Assembly: GCA_023426245.1 (NCBI GenBank)
Contig: JAFABB010000017.1
Span: forward strand, 62,001-126,000
Origin: Bacillota bacterium
Lineage (GTDB): Bacteria > Bacillota > UBA4882 > UBA8346
Reading direction: 5' to 3'
DNA: 64,000 nt
Shown here: positions 42,343 to 50,900 of the stretch, piece by piece
Numbering within the stretch: position 1 is the first letter of the stretch
How the letters are laid out: each line of letters starts with the position of its first letter
Program-made: the position numbers and the translations under genes
Notes under the pieces: generated by a model
Told to the model about the DNA's origin: nothing
Database searches by the model: none
The model's input: the letters and a program-made list of their open reading frames with translations, nothing else

Positions 42343-43461
42343 CTATCTCCGTTTTTCCTCGATCAACTTATCAATTTCCGTCAAAATAGAATGGGTTGCA
42401 TTATGTTTCGAAAGTTTCAAAGCGTTTTGCCGCATCTGTTCAATCAGGGAAGGATTGGCCAACAATTCAATCATAAAGTTCTCCAATTCCTTGCTGCTCT
42501 TTAGATAAACTCCCGAACCGGCCTTGGTCAAAAAAGCCGTGTTGCCATCTTCCTGTCCGGGAGTTGGTTGAATAATCGCCATTGGTAAACCAATGGTAAT
42601 CGCCTCGGTAACGGTCAATCCCCCGGCTTTGGAGATTAATAAATCGGCCGCGGCCATGTACTCATGGATATTATCCACGTACCCTAGCACTTGGCCGTTG
42701 ATATTCAGCTCCTGAAACAATTCGGTCAGTTGTAAAAAAGATTTTTGATTATGCCCGGTAACCACGAAAATTTGAAAGTGTTCCTTGAATTGTTCCAATG
42801 TTTTCATGACCTCGGCCAGCGGGCCAATGGCATTGCCGCCGCTCATCACAAGAAGTGTCAGGCGATTGGGATTAAGACCGAGTTTCCGCTGCAGCTCACT
42901 ACGGTTAAATTCTTGGGTGAACACCGGACGAATGGGAATGCCGGTTACCCTGATCTTCTCTTCTTCAACTCCTAATTGCTTTAATTCATCAACCATGCCC
43001 TCGTGGGCGACAAAAAACAGTTGCGTATTGGGGTTGACCCAGACATGGTGGGAAACGTAATCGGTTAATACGACTCCGTTCGGAACGGAAAAATGAGGAT
43101 ACATATAAGAAACGATGGCAGCCGGAAAAAAATGAGTGGAAATAATGGCATGGGGCCGAAACTCCCGGACTAAATCGCGATACTTTTGAAGTCCGATGAG
43201 GACCTCTGATTTTTTGACCGGGGAAAAACGATTATCCGCCATCTGATATAATAATTTATAAACAGAAGGGGTATGTTTGGTCATCAGATAATATGCCTCT
43301 TCTACCCAATGGCTGAAAATGGGCGAAGCATAACGTAAAAAATCCACATGGCGGGCCTCGGCCTTAAAAGCTTCCGAATAAGCTTGACATAATCCCTCTC
43401 CTGCCTTTACATGTCCTGCTCCGATTGAAGCTGAAAGTACCAATAACCGTGGTTTTGTCAT
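42343..43461 (-). CDS. MGDG-synthase-like / UgtP-type lipid glycosyltransferase (GT28)
   Basis: 372 residues from ATG 43461. The N-terminal MGDG synthase-like half has LSASIGAGHVKAGEGL (glycolipid GT signature SxGxGH), the conserved STHFFPAAIVSYMY and VVLTDYVSHHVWVNP. The C-terminal GT28 half has VMSGGNAIGPLAEVM, ADLLISKAGGLTVTEAI and QPTPGQEDGN. It transfers a sugar from UDP-hexose to diacylglycerol, making membrane glycolipid or a lipid anchor. It lies at the edge of the envelope region, but its own promoter lacks the shared box. Confidence 0.88.
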   Translation of the reverse strand: MTKPRLLVLSASIGAGHVKAGEGLCQAYSEAFKAEARHVDFLRYASPIFSHWVEEAYYLMTKHTPSVYKLLYQMADNRFSPVKKSEVLIGLQKYRDLVREFRPHAIISTHFFPAAIVSYMYPHFSVPNGVVLTDYVSHHVWVNPNTQLFFVAHEGMVDELKQLGVEEEKIRVTGIPIRPVFTQEFNRSELQRKLGLNPNRLTLLVMSGGNAIGPLAEVMKTLEQFKEHFQIFVVTGHNQKSFLQLTELFQELNINGQVLGYVDNIHEYMAAADLLISKAGGLTVTEAITIGLPMAIIQPTPGQEDGNTAFLTKAGSGVYLKSSKELENFMIELLANPSLIEQMRQNALKLSKHNATHSILTEIDKLIEEKRR

Positions 43462-44027
43462 CAATGAATCCTGCTTTCCCGCGTAAGCGCGCGATAATCA
43501 GTTCTAATTGGAGATATTATTTTCTCTGCCATCCTTCAAACTGATTTTTATTATACCTAAATACATTTAACGATCGTTTACAGATTTGTTTCGGTCCATA
43601 ATGAAAAATCGACTTAACTTTTTCACCCAAGAGCGATTGTTGGAGTCAAGCTTCATAAAGGCATACCCAAATCCTCCCTAAAATATATGACCCCTAAAAT
43701 AACTCATACCGAATGAAAGCTTTTTTTCCAAAAAAGCTTTTGAAGATCACTTAAAACCTATTATTTCACTATCATGAACCGAAAAAACCCCTTGATTTCC
43801 TTTACGGTTTACGGCAGACTAAAACCTTACCCGTATTTTTTCGATAAAATCCTCTTCATTTCCTGCCATTTCTTAAAGCTATCCTTAAAACCGATTGCTA
43901 AAAGAATCCCCGGAGCATTCCAAGGCAATGTTTCTCCAGGCTCCGATCGGGTCATAATAGTCAGGATAAAGTCCGTGAAATATTTTCATCCGCAAGGGCT
44001 ACATAACCAAAAAAACAGGAGGCCATC
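43462..44027. other. gene-free spacer upstream of the ferritin-like gene
   Basis: No convincing gene; a frame at 43774-44031 lacks a ribosome site and family features. A perfect AAAGCTTTTTT/AAAAAAGCTTT hairpin is at 43716-43740. Pairing segments around 43905-43945 (GGAGCATT, AATGTTTCTCC) may form a leader structure for the downstream gene. Confidence 0.4.
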
Positions 44028-44495
44028 ATGAACCGGGAAGATTTAATCGCCAAACTCAACTGGTTTTACAGTCTGGAACTCAATCAGGTTGACTGGTACC
44101 GGGCTCAGTCCGGGAACTCCATTGGCAGTTATGAAAGCATCATTTTCGAGCGAACTGCCGATATCGAGCAAGAACATGTTGATAAAATCGCCTATCAAAT
44201 TCGGAAACTGGATGGGATTCCAACGAAACTGGGGGATATTATTTCTCCGATTTTGGGTAAGGTAGCCGGAAGTTTAGTTTCCATATCCGGGATCGAAAAT
44301 GTCCTCAAAGCAAACATTTTACTGGAACAAAAGGCCATGAGTGATTATACGGAACTGATTAATACCATTCAAGACGATTACGGCGCCGAATTAAAAAAAA
44401 TCCTGCAACACAATTTAGTGGATGAAGACACTCATACCGCCTGGTTTTCCATGCGGCTCACTGACTATGACAATCTAGTCCTTACTGAGCCCTAG
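44028..44495 (+). CDS. ferritin-like di-iron protein
   Basis: 155 residues, a four-helix ferritin-like fold. Candidate iron ligands are Glu in LELNQVDWY (helix 1), Glu/His in DIEQEHVDKI (ExxH, helix 2), Glu in LLEQKAMSDY (helix 3) and Glu/His in DEDTHTAWF (helix 4). Such proteins bind iron or reduce peroxide in anaerobes; no rubredoxin domain is attached. ACAGGAGGCC precedes the ATG. The TAG stop is formed at the edge of the 105-bp dispersed repeat. Confidence 0.85.
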   Translation: MNREDLIAKLNWFYSLELNQVDWYRAQSGNSIGSYESIIFERTADIEQEHVDKIAYQIRKLDGIPTKLGDIISPILGKVAGSLVSISGIENVLKANILLEQKAMSDYTELINTIQDDYGAELKKILQHNLVDEDTHTAWFSMRLTDYDNLVLTEP

Positions 44496-44598
44496 TAGAG
44501 CTTATCGTAAATAAATGGCAATCAGAATTTAGGAAGATACGCTCTACTTAAGTAAAACGTTCACAATCATTGAGTAGTTATTTAGGGAACGTTTTACT
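44494..44598. repeat. 105-bp double-hairpin dispersed repeat, copy 2
   Basis: Same length and layout as 6744-6848, with hairpin arms 44494-44506 / 44536-44548 (one substitution in the left arm) and 44551-44562 / 44587-44598. As in copy 1 it lies between convergent genes and begins at the stop codon of the plus-strand gene (CTAG). Confidence 0.9.
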
Positions 44599-44664
44599 CG
44601 TTATTTGTACCCGATTGAACCCAGCTGGACCTGGGAAAAAAGATATTCGTTTTCATTGCACTTT

Positions 44665-45330
44665 TCATATTAATATGAATGCCTTGATTTTATCCCCGAC
44701 CTCAACGATTTGGCCGCATATAAAATCGGGATTTTCCTCTTGCAGCATTTGACGGTCAAAAGTAGTCGCCACGGCAATGCACTTCATTCCGGCTGCTTTT
44801 GCGGCTTTGATACCATTGAGGGCATCCTCCACCACCACACAATTGACGGGAAGAATATTTATTTTTTGGGCGGCCGTTAAGTAAATATCGGGCGCCGGTT
44901 TTTTCCGCTCCACATCCTCTCCGCTGATGATGGCGGAAAATAAATTTTCGTGAATCCCGGCCACATTCAGATTGGTTTGAATTTTTAACCGATCGGCGCT
45001 ACTTGCCAATACACAATGGATACCGTGTTGTTTCAGCTGAATCAGTAATTCGACTGCTCCTTCATAAATTCCCAATTTTTCCGGCGCGATTTCCTGATAG
45101 ATCTGATAAACTCTTTCTTTCATCTCTTTCCGGTAAATGAGGCCGTACTTTTCCGCCACTCCGCCGATAAACCGGTCCTCCCCCGCGCCAATATAGGGAA
45201 TAAAATCTTCAGCTTTCGGCTGAAGGCCGTATTCTTTCAAACAAGCCATGGCCGCAGCCAGGATTACAGGTTCCGAATCGACTAATACGCCGTCCATATC
45301 GAATAAAACGGCTTGAATCTTTTCGCTCAT
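44665..45330 (-). CDS. HAD-superfamily phosphatase / beta-phosphoglucomutase-like
   Basis: 221 residues. HAD motif I is VLFDMDGVLVDSEP (about 8-21), motif II CVLASSAD, motif III Lys in GEDVERKKPAPDIYL and motif IV VVVEDALNGIKAAKAAGM. A C1 helical cap lies between motifs I and II. It is of the family that includes beta-phosphoglucomutase and small sugar-phosphate phosphatases. ATG 45330 has AAGGAGC upstream. Monocistronic as far as visible. Exact substrate unknown. Confidence 0.9.
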   Translation of the reverse strand: MSEKIQAVLFDMDGVLVDSEPVILAAAMACLKEYGLQPKAEDFIPYIGAGEDRFIGGVAEKYGLIYRKEMKERVYQIYQEIAPEKLGIYEGAVELLIQLKQHGIHCVLASSADRLKIQTNLNVAGIHENLFSAIISGEDVERKKPAPDIYLTAAQKINILPVNCVVVEDALNGIKAAKAAGMKCIAVATTFDRQMLQEENPDFICGQIVEVGDKIKAFILI

Positions 45331-46022
45331 AGGGTTTGCTCCTTATTTCCGCTATTTTTCTCCAAAATTTTCGGTGAGAACCGATAGAATTCCAAGGGAC
45401 CCCGGCTTGGACAAACCGGAGTATAAGCACTTTTCTATTTTAATGTTTTCTGCGGGACATTTCCAGAATCTCTTCGCCGATCGACGTATTTCCCACTTCG
45501 TGAAGTAAACTGTCCATATTAAAATAATATACCTTTTTACGATATCTTTTAAGTTACCTAAAAGGGAAAAAGCATCTCCGAGTTGATTCCGGGTTTAGGC
45601 AAAAAACGTTTTCAACCACGAAAAGCACAAAATTAAATCCATTCTCACCGCCCCCGGCTCCGTTGTTGTTGGCCTCGAATTTCCCTCTTGGATATAAAAA
45701 GCTTCTTATCTGCTTCGAATTTCTCCTTTTGATCGAGAAAAAGCTCCCTTTAAGGTACCAAAAGTATTTTAGCCACAAAAACAAGAATACGCAAAGATGC
45801 GGTTTTTATATTTTAGGGAAGTAATCTGTTCAAACCCGATTGGCTTCCTTCTTTTCGTTCCCTTTCGCGGGTTTTTTGGCCGATAATCTGTCCTTCCTGT
45901 CAAAAAAGCAAACCTGTTTCGATGTTCTTTCTTTTCCTCCTAGCGGAATTTCGGCGACCCATAGGGGAAGGCCACTGTTTTGAATCGGCCCTAAGGTGAG
46001 TATAGAGGTCAGATCCTGAATC
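45331..46022. other. gene-poor region with decayed repeats
   Basis: No gene is supported; two open frames (45554-45784, 45830-46069) lack start signals and have low-complexity products. CACGAA-type repeat words lie at 45615-45632 and 45769-45799. A pair of imperfect 35-bp direct repeats (45672-45706 and 45712-45747; shared word TCGAATTTC, then AAAAAGCT) is spaced 40 bp apart. It looks like degraded mobile or repetitive DNA. Confidence 0.45.
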
Positions 46023-46052
46023 CAAAATAAAAACAGGTCAAATTCGACCTGT
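46023..46052 (-). terminator. intrinsic terminator of the small-gene pair
   Basis: Stem ACAGGTC (46033-46039) with GACCTGT (46046-46052), then TTTTATTTTG on the minus strand. It follows the 106-residue gene. Confidence 0.75.
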
Positions 46053-46097
46053 CCTGATTCCATCTGCATATCACGTTTATTTATAATGCCATTTTAA

Positions 46098-46418
46098 TCA
46101 AATCCGGTTATTTTTTGGTTTTTCCTCCATACATAAATCAATAATAAACCTCATGGTGGTGGCACCGACCAAAATTGCTTGTTTTCGCATTTGTTCCGTG
46201 GAGTGAATATTTTTATCCTTTTTGACTTCATCCCAGAGTTGTTCCATCGCCTGATGGAGCATTGCCCAACCTTCGTAGCTATTCTGCAAAGGAGGGTTTT
46301 TACAAATGTTCTGATTGTACTCCGGGATAATCAGGCGAATCGCTTTGCCAATATTGGTGATTCGCGAATCAATCATTTCTTGAATCTGTTCTTCAAACCT
46401 TTCCAGGCTTATGCTCAT
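46098..46418 (-). CDS. 106-residue hypothetical protein
   Basis: Not recognised. The start is ATG 46418, preceded by AAGGGGGGG; an in-frame ATG at 46436 lies within that ribosome site. The product is helical and charged, with no signal peptide or membrane span (LERFEEQIQEMIDSRI; MRKQAILVGATTMRFIIDLC). Some resemblance to small alpha-helical partner proteins, but nothing specific. A 34-residue gene lies 33 bp upstream on the same strand, and a terminator lies 45 bp downstream, making a likely two-gene unit. Confidence 0.7.
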   Translation of the reverse strand: MSISLERFEEQIQEMIDSRITNIGKAIRLIIPEYNQNICKNPPLQNSYEGWAMLHQAMEQLWDEVKKDKNIHSTEQMRKQAILVGATTMRFIIDLCMEEKPKNNRI

Positions 46419-46451
46419 TGAATTCCCCCCCTTCAAAATGTTTTAGCGGCG

Positions 46452-46556
46452 TCATTTTAGCTTCTTTAAACCGATAGTGCCGTTGGGGTAGAAAGAAATC
46501 TCATATCCGGTTTTTTTAATTTTGAATTCCGAGATTAGCTTTTTAAATAAACCCAT
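46452..46556 (-). CDS. 34-residue Lys-rich small protein
   Basis: A short frame MGLFKKLISEFKIKK... ending IGLKKLK and TGA. GGAGG lies 7-8 bp before the ATG, a strong ribosome site. Net charge is strongly positive (ten Lys), with an amphipathic N-terminal segment (GLFKKLISEFKIKK) followed by a beta-like YEISFYPNGTIGL. It is upstream of the 106-residue gene behind a long structured leader. It could be a leader peptide, an antitoxin-sized partner or a membrane-active peptide. No family known. Confidence 0.55.
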   Translation of the reverse strand: MGLFKKLISEFKIKKTGYEISFYPNGTIGLKKLK

Positions 46557-46656
46557 CGTCATCCCTCCATCATGCAATTTCCAACTTTTCCGCGCCTACT
46601 TGGAATATGCACTCGCGAAAGTACCAAAAACTGTTGGTATACTCCTTTTGGTCATG

Positions 46657-46690
46657 ATTATTGCAAAGGTCCATGGCCCTTTGCAATAAT
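46657..46690. other. 34-bp near-perfect palindrome in the leader of the small-gene pair
   Basis: Arms of 16 bp (ATTATTGCAAAGGTCC / GGCCCTTTGCAATAAT) with one mismatch around a 2-bp centre. On the minus strand a TATAAT lies upstream (46711-46706), so the hairpin would be in the 5' leader about 100 nt before the 34-residue gene. Confidence 0.6.
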
Positions 46691-46820
46691 CAACTTCTTT
46701 GTAGATTATACCCAAAGTTGTCCTTTAACTTTGTCGCAAAATGATATTTGGTCACAAAAATTATCTGCTACTTTCCGGGCAGGCCCGTTACTATTTTGAG
46801 CCCATCTATCACCCAAATAA

Positions 46821-46859
46821 TAAAAAAAGGCTGTCTCAACTGAAACTTCGAGACAACCC
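46821..46859 (-). terminator. intrinsic terminator of the DUF1015 gene
   Basis: Stem GGCTGTCTC (46829-46837) with GAGACAACC (46850-46858), one wobble, then TTTTTTTATTATT on the minus strand. Confidence 0.85.
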
Positions 46860-46898
46860 CTTTAAAATATCGGACACTCTTTTATGCACCGACTTCAA

Positions 46899-48254
46899 TT
46901 AAATAATTTTACGGCACTCCATATAAAACCGTTTTTCTTCCGCTTCTCCCATAGAAAACGTTTTTCGCGGCAGAGCCCCGTCGGTGATGACCGTTTTGAA
47001 CAACTCCCGTTTATCCATGGCCGGTAAATAAAACCCGATATTGCCGGGCATGGAGCCAAGCCGTGTTACTACCTCATCGCCATGGATGTAGTCGATTTCA
47101 ATCTCCCGGTGAGAATCGGCATAAACATCCAAAAAAGTTTGTAAAGAGCCAACCTCCAAGTTTTGTAACGGATTTTTTATTTCAACAATCCCATTATCAT
47201 CTTTGGTTACAAATTCAATGATATGAGATCCTCCGGAATGAAGGCGCATTTCCGGAAGGGCCTCTACCAATGATTCCCGGCTGGAAAATCTTTGCCAGGT
47301 GAAACCCGCACCCAAGCTGCGGTAGTGCTCGGTCATGCTATTGAGGATATCATCCGTGTTTACATGGAAAACCACTCGGTGAATGGGTTCAAAACATAAA
47401 CCTGGATCATAAATGTTTACCAATTCAACCATTGCAAATCTGGCTGGGTGATTGAGGAGTGCGGCGGCGGGATTATCCCTTTTGAGCTGCTCCCAAACAG
47501 CCTTGGCGGTTGCCAGGGAGTGATTGCCATCCCCTACAGCGTATAATAAAACATTATCATCAGCCGTTCCATATCTCTTTTTGAAGCGTTCTCCGTCCGC
47601 CAACTTTTTTAGGCTCTGGAAAATCCCGCTCATCAACCGGGGATCCCGGATTTGATATCCCTTTATTTCCCCGCCGTTCATCATGAGCTCGGTTTGATAC
47701 ACCAGTTCCATTTCATTTTTAGCTTCGGCCAGCGGTTGAATAACTTCGCCGTCGGGATCATCAAGCAATACCATGATATGAGGTAGTTCAATGGGAGCTT
47801 CCTCCCGGATTTTCACCCGGGGAGGAATTCTTTCCAGCACCGTTCCTTCAGTCGCCCTGACCAAAGTCCGGGAGCCCTTCCGGTAGTCATAACATTCCAA
47901 ATCAAGAGCGGTCATCAAACCTTTTCTGGACTTGGCGCCGGAAATTTGCCGTTCAACATAAATGAAACCAGGTCCTTTGGAGACAAGAACGTTATTTCCG
48001 AGATATTCCCGCATCGTCCGGTGAATATTCCCAATTCTGGTTTGAGGGTCTTCTTTTCCCAAAAAGACTTCGGGATAAATGATCTTTAAAGTTGAGGGCG
48101 CCTCTCCTACCAGACCGGATACTTGTTCCCAATAGTCCCTTTGCGCCGTATATTGATCACAGGCCACAACGGCCCATTTTTTTAAATCCACATTGGGAGC
48201 AGGCAATAAAACTTCGGGAATCCCGATCCCTAGTTCCCCAAAATCAGGCGTCAC
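46899..48254 (-). CDS. DUF1015 family protein
   Basis: 451 residues, a full-length member of the widespread DUF1015 family. Family stretches are WAVVACDQYTAQRDYW (about 27-42), LPHIMVLLDDPDG, AVGDGNHSLATAKAVWE (about 240-256) and YIHGDEVVTRLGSM. The GDGNHSLATAK block is the most conserved and probably catalytic. The reaction is not established; a link to serine or phosphoserine metabolism has been suggested from gene context in other organisms. The start is GTG 48254 with AAGGGGAG upstream. It follows trpS by 32 bp. Confidence 0.88.
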   Translation of the reverse strand: MTPDFGELGIGIPEVLLPAPNVDLKKWAVVACDQYTAQRDYWEQVSGLVGEAPSTLKIIYPEVFLGKEDPQTRIGNIHRTMREYLGNNVLVSKGPGFIYVERQISGAKSRKGLMTALDLECYDYRKGSRTLVRATEGTVLERIPPRVKIREEAPIELPHIMVLLDDPDGEVIQPLAEAKNEMELVYQTELMMNGGEIKGYQIRDPRLMSGIFQSLKKLADGERFKKRYGTADDNVLLYAVGDGNHSLATAKAVWEQLKRDNPAAALLNHPARFAMVELVNIYDPGLCFEPIHRVVFHVNTDDILNSMTEHYRSLGAGFTWQRFSSRESLVEALPEMRLHSGGSHIIEFVTKDDNGIVEIKNPLQNLEVGSLQTFLDVYADSHREIEIDYIHGDEVVTRLGSMPGNIGFYLPAMDKRELFKTVITDGALPRKTFSMGEAEEKRFYMECRKII

Positions 48255-48286
48255 ATTATTCTCCCCTTCGGCTTCCGGCTAATTGC

Positions 48287-49255
48287 TTATGAATTGAAAT
48301 AATCCACTCCAACGTGGTGACGGGCTTTATCCATATACTCGGTCGCCACTTTGCGGGCTTTAGCGGCGCCGGATTTCAAGACATCAAGGACGTAATCCCT
48401 TTGAATAGCGGCTCTCTTTTCCCGGTAAGGGGCAAAATAATTCCCAATCGTCGTGACCAACTCTTTTTTAATATCGCCATATTTCAAACCCGGCGCTAAA
48501 AAACGTTCTTTTAACTCCGCCTTACCCTGTTCGTCCAAAAATAATGCGTACAGATCGAATAAGATGTTTCCTTCAATGGGTTTGGGCTCATTCACCGGGG
48601 TGGAGTCGGTTTTAATCGACATGATCTTGCTTTTCAGTGTGGCTTCATCCGCGAAAATTTCAATGGTGTTGCCGTAGGATTTGGACATCTTCTGGCCGTC
48701 AAGGCCGGGAACTGTCGCCAGCTGATCCTCAATATCCGGTTCAGGGATGACAAACGTTTCGCCATAGGTGTTATTGAAACGGATGGCCACATCTCTGGCC
48801 ACTTCCACGTGCTGCTTTTGATCCTTGCCGACCGGAACGATATTGGCCCCATAGAGTAAAATGTCTGCCGCCATTAATACCGGATAGGAAAAGAGTCCAT
48901 GACTTGCGGGAATCCCTTTGGCCAGCTTATCTTTGTAGGAATGGCACCGTTCCAGCAACCCCATTCCGGTAATGTTGCTCAGATACCAGGTTAACTCCAC
49001 GACTTCCGGCACATCCGACTGCACCCAAAATATGGAACGATTCGGATCAAGCCCCAAAGCTAAAAAATCGCACAACGCATCATAGGTCTGCTTACGGAGC
49101 CGCTCCGCATCAAAAGTCGAAGTAAGGGCATGTAAATTCACCACAAAACAGAACAGCTCATGATTTTCCTGGTAATCAATCATTCGCTTCATCATTCCAA
49201 AATAATTACCAATATGCAAGCTCCCCGAAGGTTGAATGCCTGACAATACACGCAC
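48287..49255 (-). CDS. trpS: tryptophanyl-tRNA synthetase
   Basis: 322 residues from GTG 49255. Class Ic synthetase motifs are SGIQPSGSLHIGNYFG (HIGH region) at 4-19 and GQKMSKSYGNTI (KMSKS). It charges tRNA-Trp. The frame extends to 49285, but AAGGAG lies 10 bp before GTG 49255 and the family begins right at this point. No T-box leader was seen, and the gene appears to be transcribed behind citrate synthase with a 49-bp gap. Confidence 0.95.
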   Translation of the reverse strand: MRVLSGIQPSGSLHIGNYFGMMKRMIDYQENHELFCFVVNLHALTSTFDAERLRKQTYDALCDFLALGLDPNRSIFWVQSDVPEVVELTWYLSNITGMGLLERCHSYKDKLAKGIPASHGLFSYPVLMAADILLYGANIVPVGKDQKQHVEVARDVAIRFNNTYGETFVIPEPDIEDQLATVPGLDGQKMSKSYGNTIEIFADEATLKSKIMSIKTDSTPVNEPKPIEGNILFDLYALFLDEQGKAELKERFLAPGLKYGDIKKELVTTIGNYFAPYREKRAAIQRDYVLDVLKSGAAKARKVATEYMDKARHHVGVDYFNS

Positions 49256-49304
49256 TTTATTTACACTCCTTTTCGATTCCATCAAGATTTCATCTTGTTT
49301 TTTG

Positions 49305-50558
49305 TTATTTTACGATATGGCGGGTGTCAAAACCGACGTACAATTGAAAAGGACGATAAATCTTGCCACCCAGCGACTGTTGTTGCTCAATCCAATGAGC
49401 GGTCCAGCCAACCACCCGCGCGATTGCAAAGATTGTGGTAAAGTACTCCGTTGGCACACGGGCCGCTTTATAAAAAAGTCCCGACCAAAAATCAACATTG
49501 GGATAAAGATTTCTCTTCCCTAATTTATCTTGGACAAATTTCTCCATGGTAATCGCAGTTTCGTATAAGTTCCATAAATAGGGATCTTCCGCCTGTAATT
49601 TTTGGCGGTCGCCGAAAATTTGCGGCAGGATTTTATCTTTAAAATATTTAGCCCGCGGGTCATAGGTTTTATAAATCCGGTGGCCGATACCCATGATTTT
49701 TTGGTGATGATCCAGCGAGTTCTCGACATGATGGGGAACAGCGGCGGCCGAACCGATTTGTTCGAGCGTTTTTACCACCCGTTCATTGGCTCCGCCGTGT
49801 AAGGGCCCGGAAAGTGAATTAATCGCCGAAGAGATCAGGGCATAAATACCGGCCTGGGAAGAACCGACGGCCCGGGCGGAAAAAGTGCTGTTGTTCATGG
49901 TATGGTCCATATGTAATATCAAGGACTCCTCGAACATTTTGACAAATTGGGGCTCCCCAGACAACCCCGGATTAAAGCAAAACAGACAATACTCTGCGAA
50001 GGAACGGAATATCCGGTTCCCATTGAAATCGGGATTTTTCGTCAAGAAAGTACCGATAATCGTTGGAAACTTGGCAATCAAGCAAATGGAGCGTTCCAAA
50101 TTCTCCCGGTGGTTTTCCACACGGATGGATTCTTTATCGACAGCCTCCAAAAGAAGTACCGCGGCACTCAACATATTCATGGGATGCAAATCCGGGTTGA
50201 AATGAACAATCGATTGTTTCACATCATCCGGTAAATAAACTTGCGCCAGTAATTTTTGGCGCAGTTCTTCCTCTTCACTGGCCAGAGGCAAATCGCCGTT
50301 TAGAATCAGATAACATACACTCTCAAAGCTACAATTCTCGGCAAGTTCCTCCACGGGATAACCGCGATACATCAAGATGCCGCGTTCTCCATCAATATGA
50401 CTAATCGAAGACTTTACCACCGGTACTTCAGCCAGCCCCGGGAAATAGCCCTTTTCCAAAAGGGTCGAAATCAGCCGGAAGTAATGGGCCTGACATTCCT
50501 GGTCGTCGATATGCTCCAAAAGCTTATTTAATTTCTCTTCGATGTGTTTTTCGGTCAA
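49305..50558 (-). CDS. gltA: citrate synthase
   Basis: 417 residues, type I/II-like dimeric size. Catalytic residues are His in SGPLHGGANE, His in GIGHRIYKT and Asp in NVDFWSG. An Arg-bearing DPRAKYF follows the second His. It condenses acetyl-CoA and oxaloacetate. The start is TTG 50558 with AGAGGTG 7 bp upstream. A promoter lies at 50604-50632. It is grouped with trpS and the DUF1015 gene rather than with other TCA genes, so it probably serves glutamate synthesis; that is inference. Confidence 0.94.
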   Translation of the reverse strand: MTEKHIEEKLNKLLEHIDDQECQAHYFRLISTLLEKGYFPGLAEVPVVKSSISHIDGERGILMYRGYPVEELAENCSFESVCYLILNGDLPLASEEEELRQKLLAQVYLPDDVKQSIVHFNPDLHPMNMLSAAVLLLEAVDKESIRVENHRENLERSICLIAKFPTIIGTFLTKNPDFNGNRIFRSFAEYCLFCFNPGLSGEPQFVKMFEESLILHMDHTMNNSTFSARAVGSSQAGIYALISSAINSLSGPLHGGANERVVKTLEQIGSAAAVPHHVENSLDHHQKIMGIGHRIYKTYDPRAKYFKDKILPQIFGDRQKLQAEDPYLWNLYETAITMEKFVQDKLGKRNLYPNVDFWSGLFYKAARVPTEYFTTIFAIARVVGWTAHWIEQQQSLGGKIYRPFQLYVGFDTRHIVK

Positions 50559-50603
50559 ATATCAACACCTCTTTTCATCAAAATATTGCGTAGTTAAATA
50601 ATT

Positions 50604-50632
50604 ATTATGACTTATATTCCATAATATTGCAA
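50604..50632 (-). promoter_or_regulatory. sigma-A promoter of the citrate synthase gene
   Basis: On the minus strand TTGCAA (50632-50627), 17 bp, then CATAAT (50609-50604), about 46 bp before the TTG start. Confidence 0.6.
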
Positions 50633-50719
50633 TATTTTTTTTCGCCGCCCGAAATCGCCGGACATTTCATTCATTCGCATTGAAAAGAGATGAAATCGTT
50701 AAACCCCGCTCCAGCGAAC

Positions 50720-50759
50720 AAAGGACCATTTTTCTGCGATGACGCAGAAAAATGGTCCT
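50720..50759. terminator. 18-bp perfect hairpin between pyrF and citrate synthase genes
   Basis: Arms AAGGACCATTTTTCTGCG (50720-50737) and complement (50742-50759) with a 4-nt loop. No T-run follows on the minus strand, so it may be an RNA-stability or factor-assisted terminator. It lies 140 bp past pyrF. Confidence 0.55.
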
Positions 50760-50900
50760 TATTGGGTTTTCTACAGAATCCGCCAAGTCTTCGTTTATGG
50801 GATTCTAAAAGTTACTTTCCGGGTTCATGTTAAATTTTAGTGGAACGTTTATCTACTATCTTCATAAGAGCTTGCCTTCCAATTTCTTTTACCGGGAAAA

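Noticed and set aside
43774..44031. 85-residue plus-strand frame ahead of the ferritin-like gene
   Set aside because: No ribosome site, no recognisable features, and its end overlaps the ribosome site and start of a real gene.
45554..46069. Two minus-strand frames (76 and 79 residues)
   Set aside because: Lack ribosome sites, contain repeat-derived residues, and lie in a degraded repeat region.
46572..46799. 75-residue plus-strand frame
   Set aside because: Runs antisense through the palindromic leader of the small-gene pair; no start signals.
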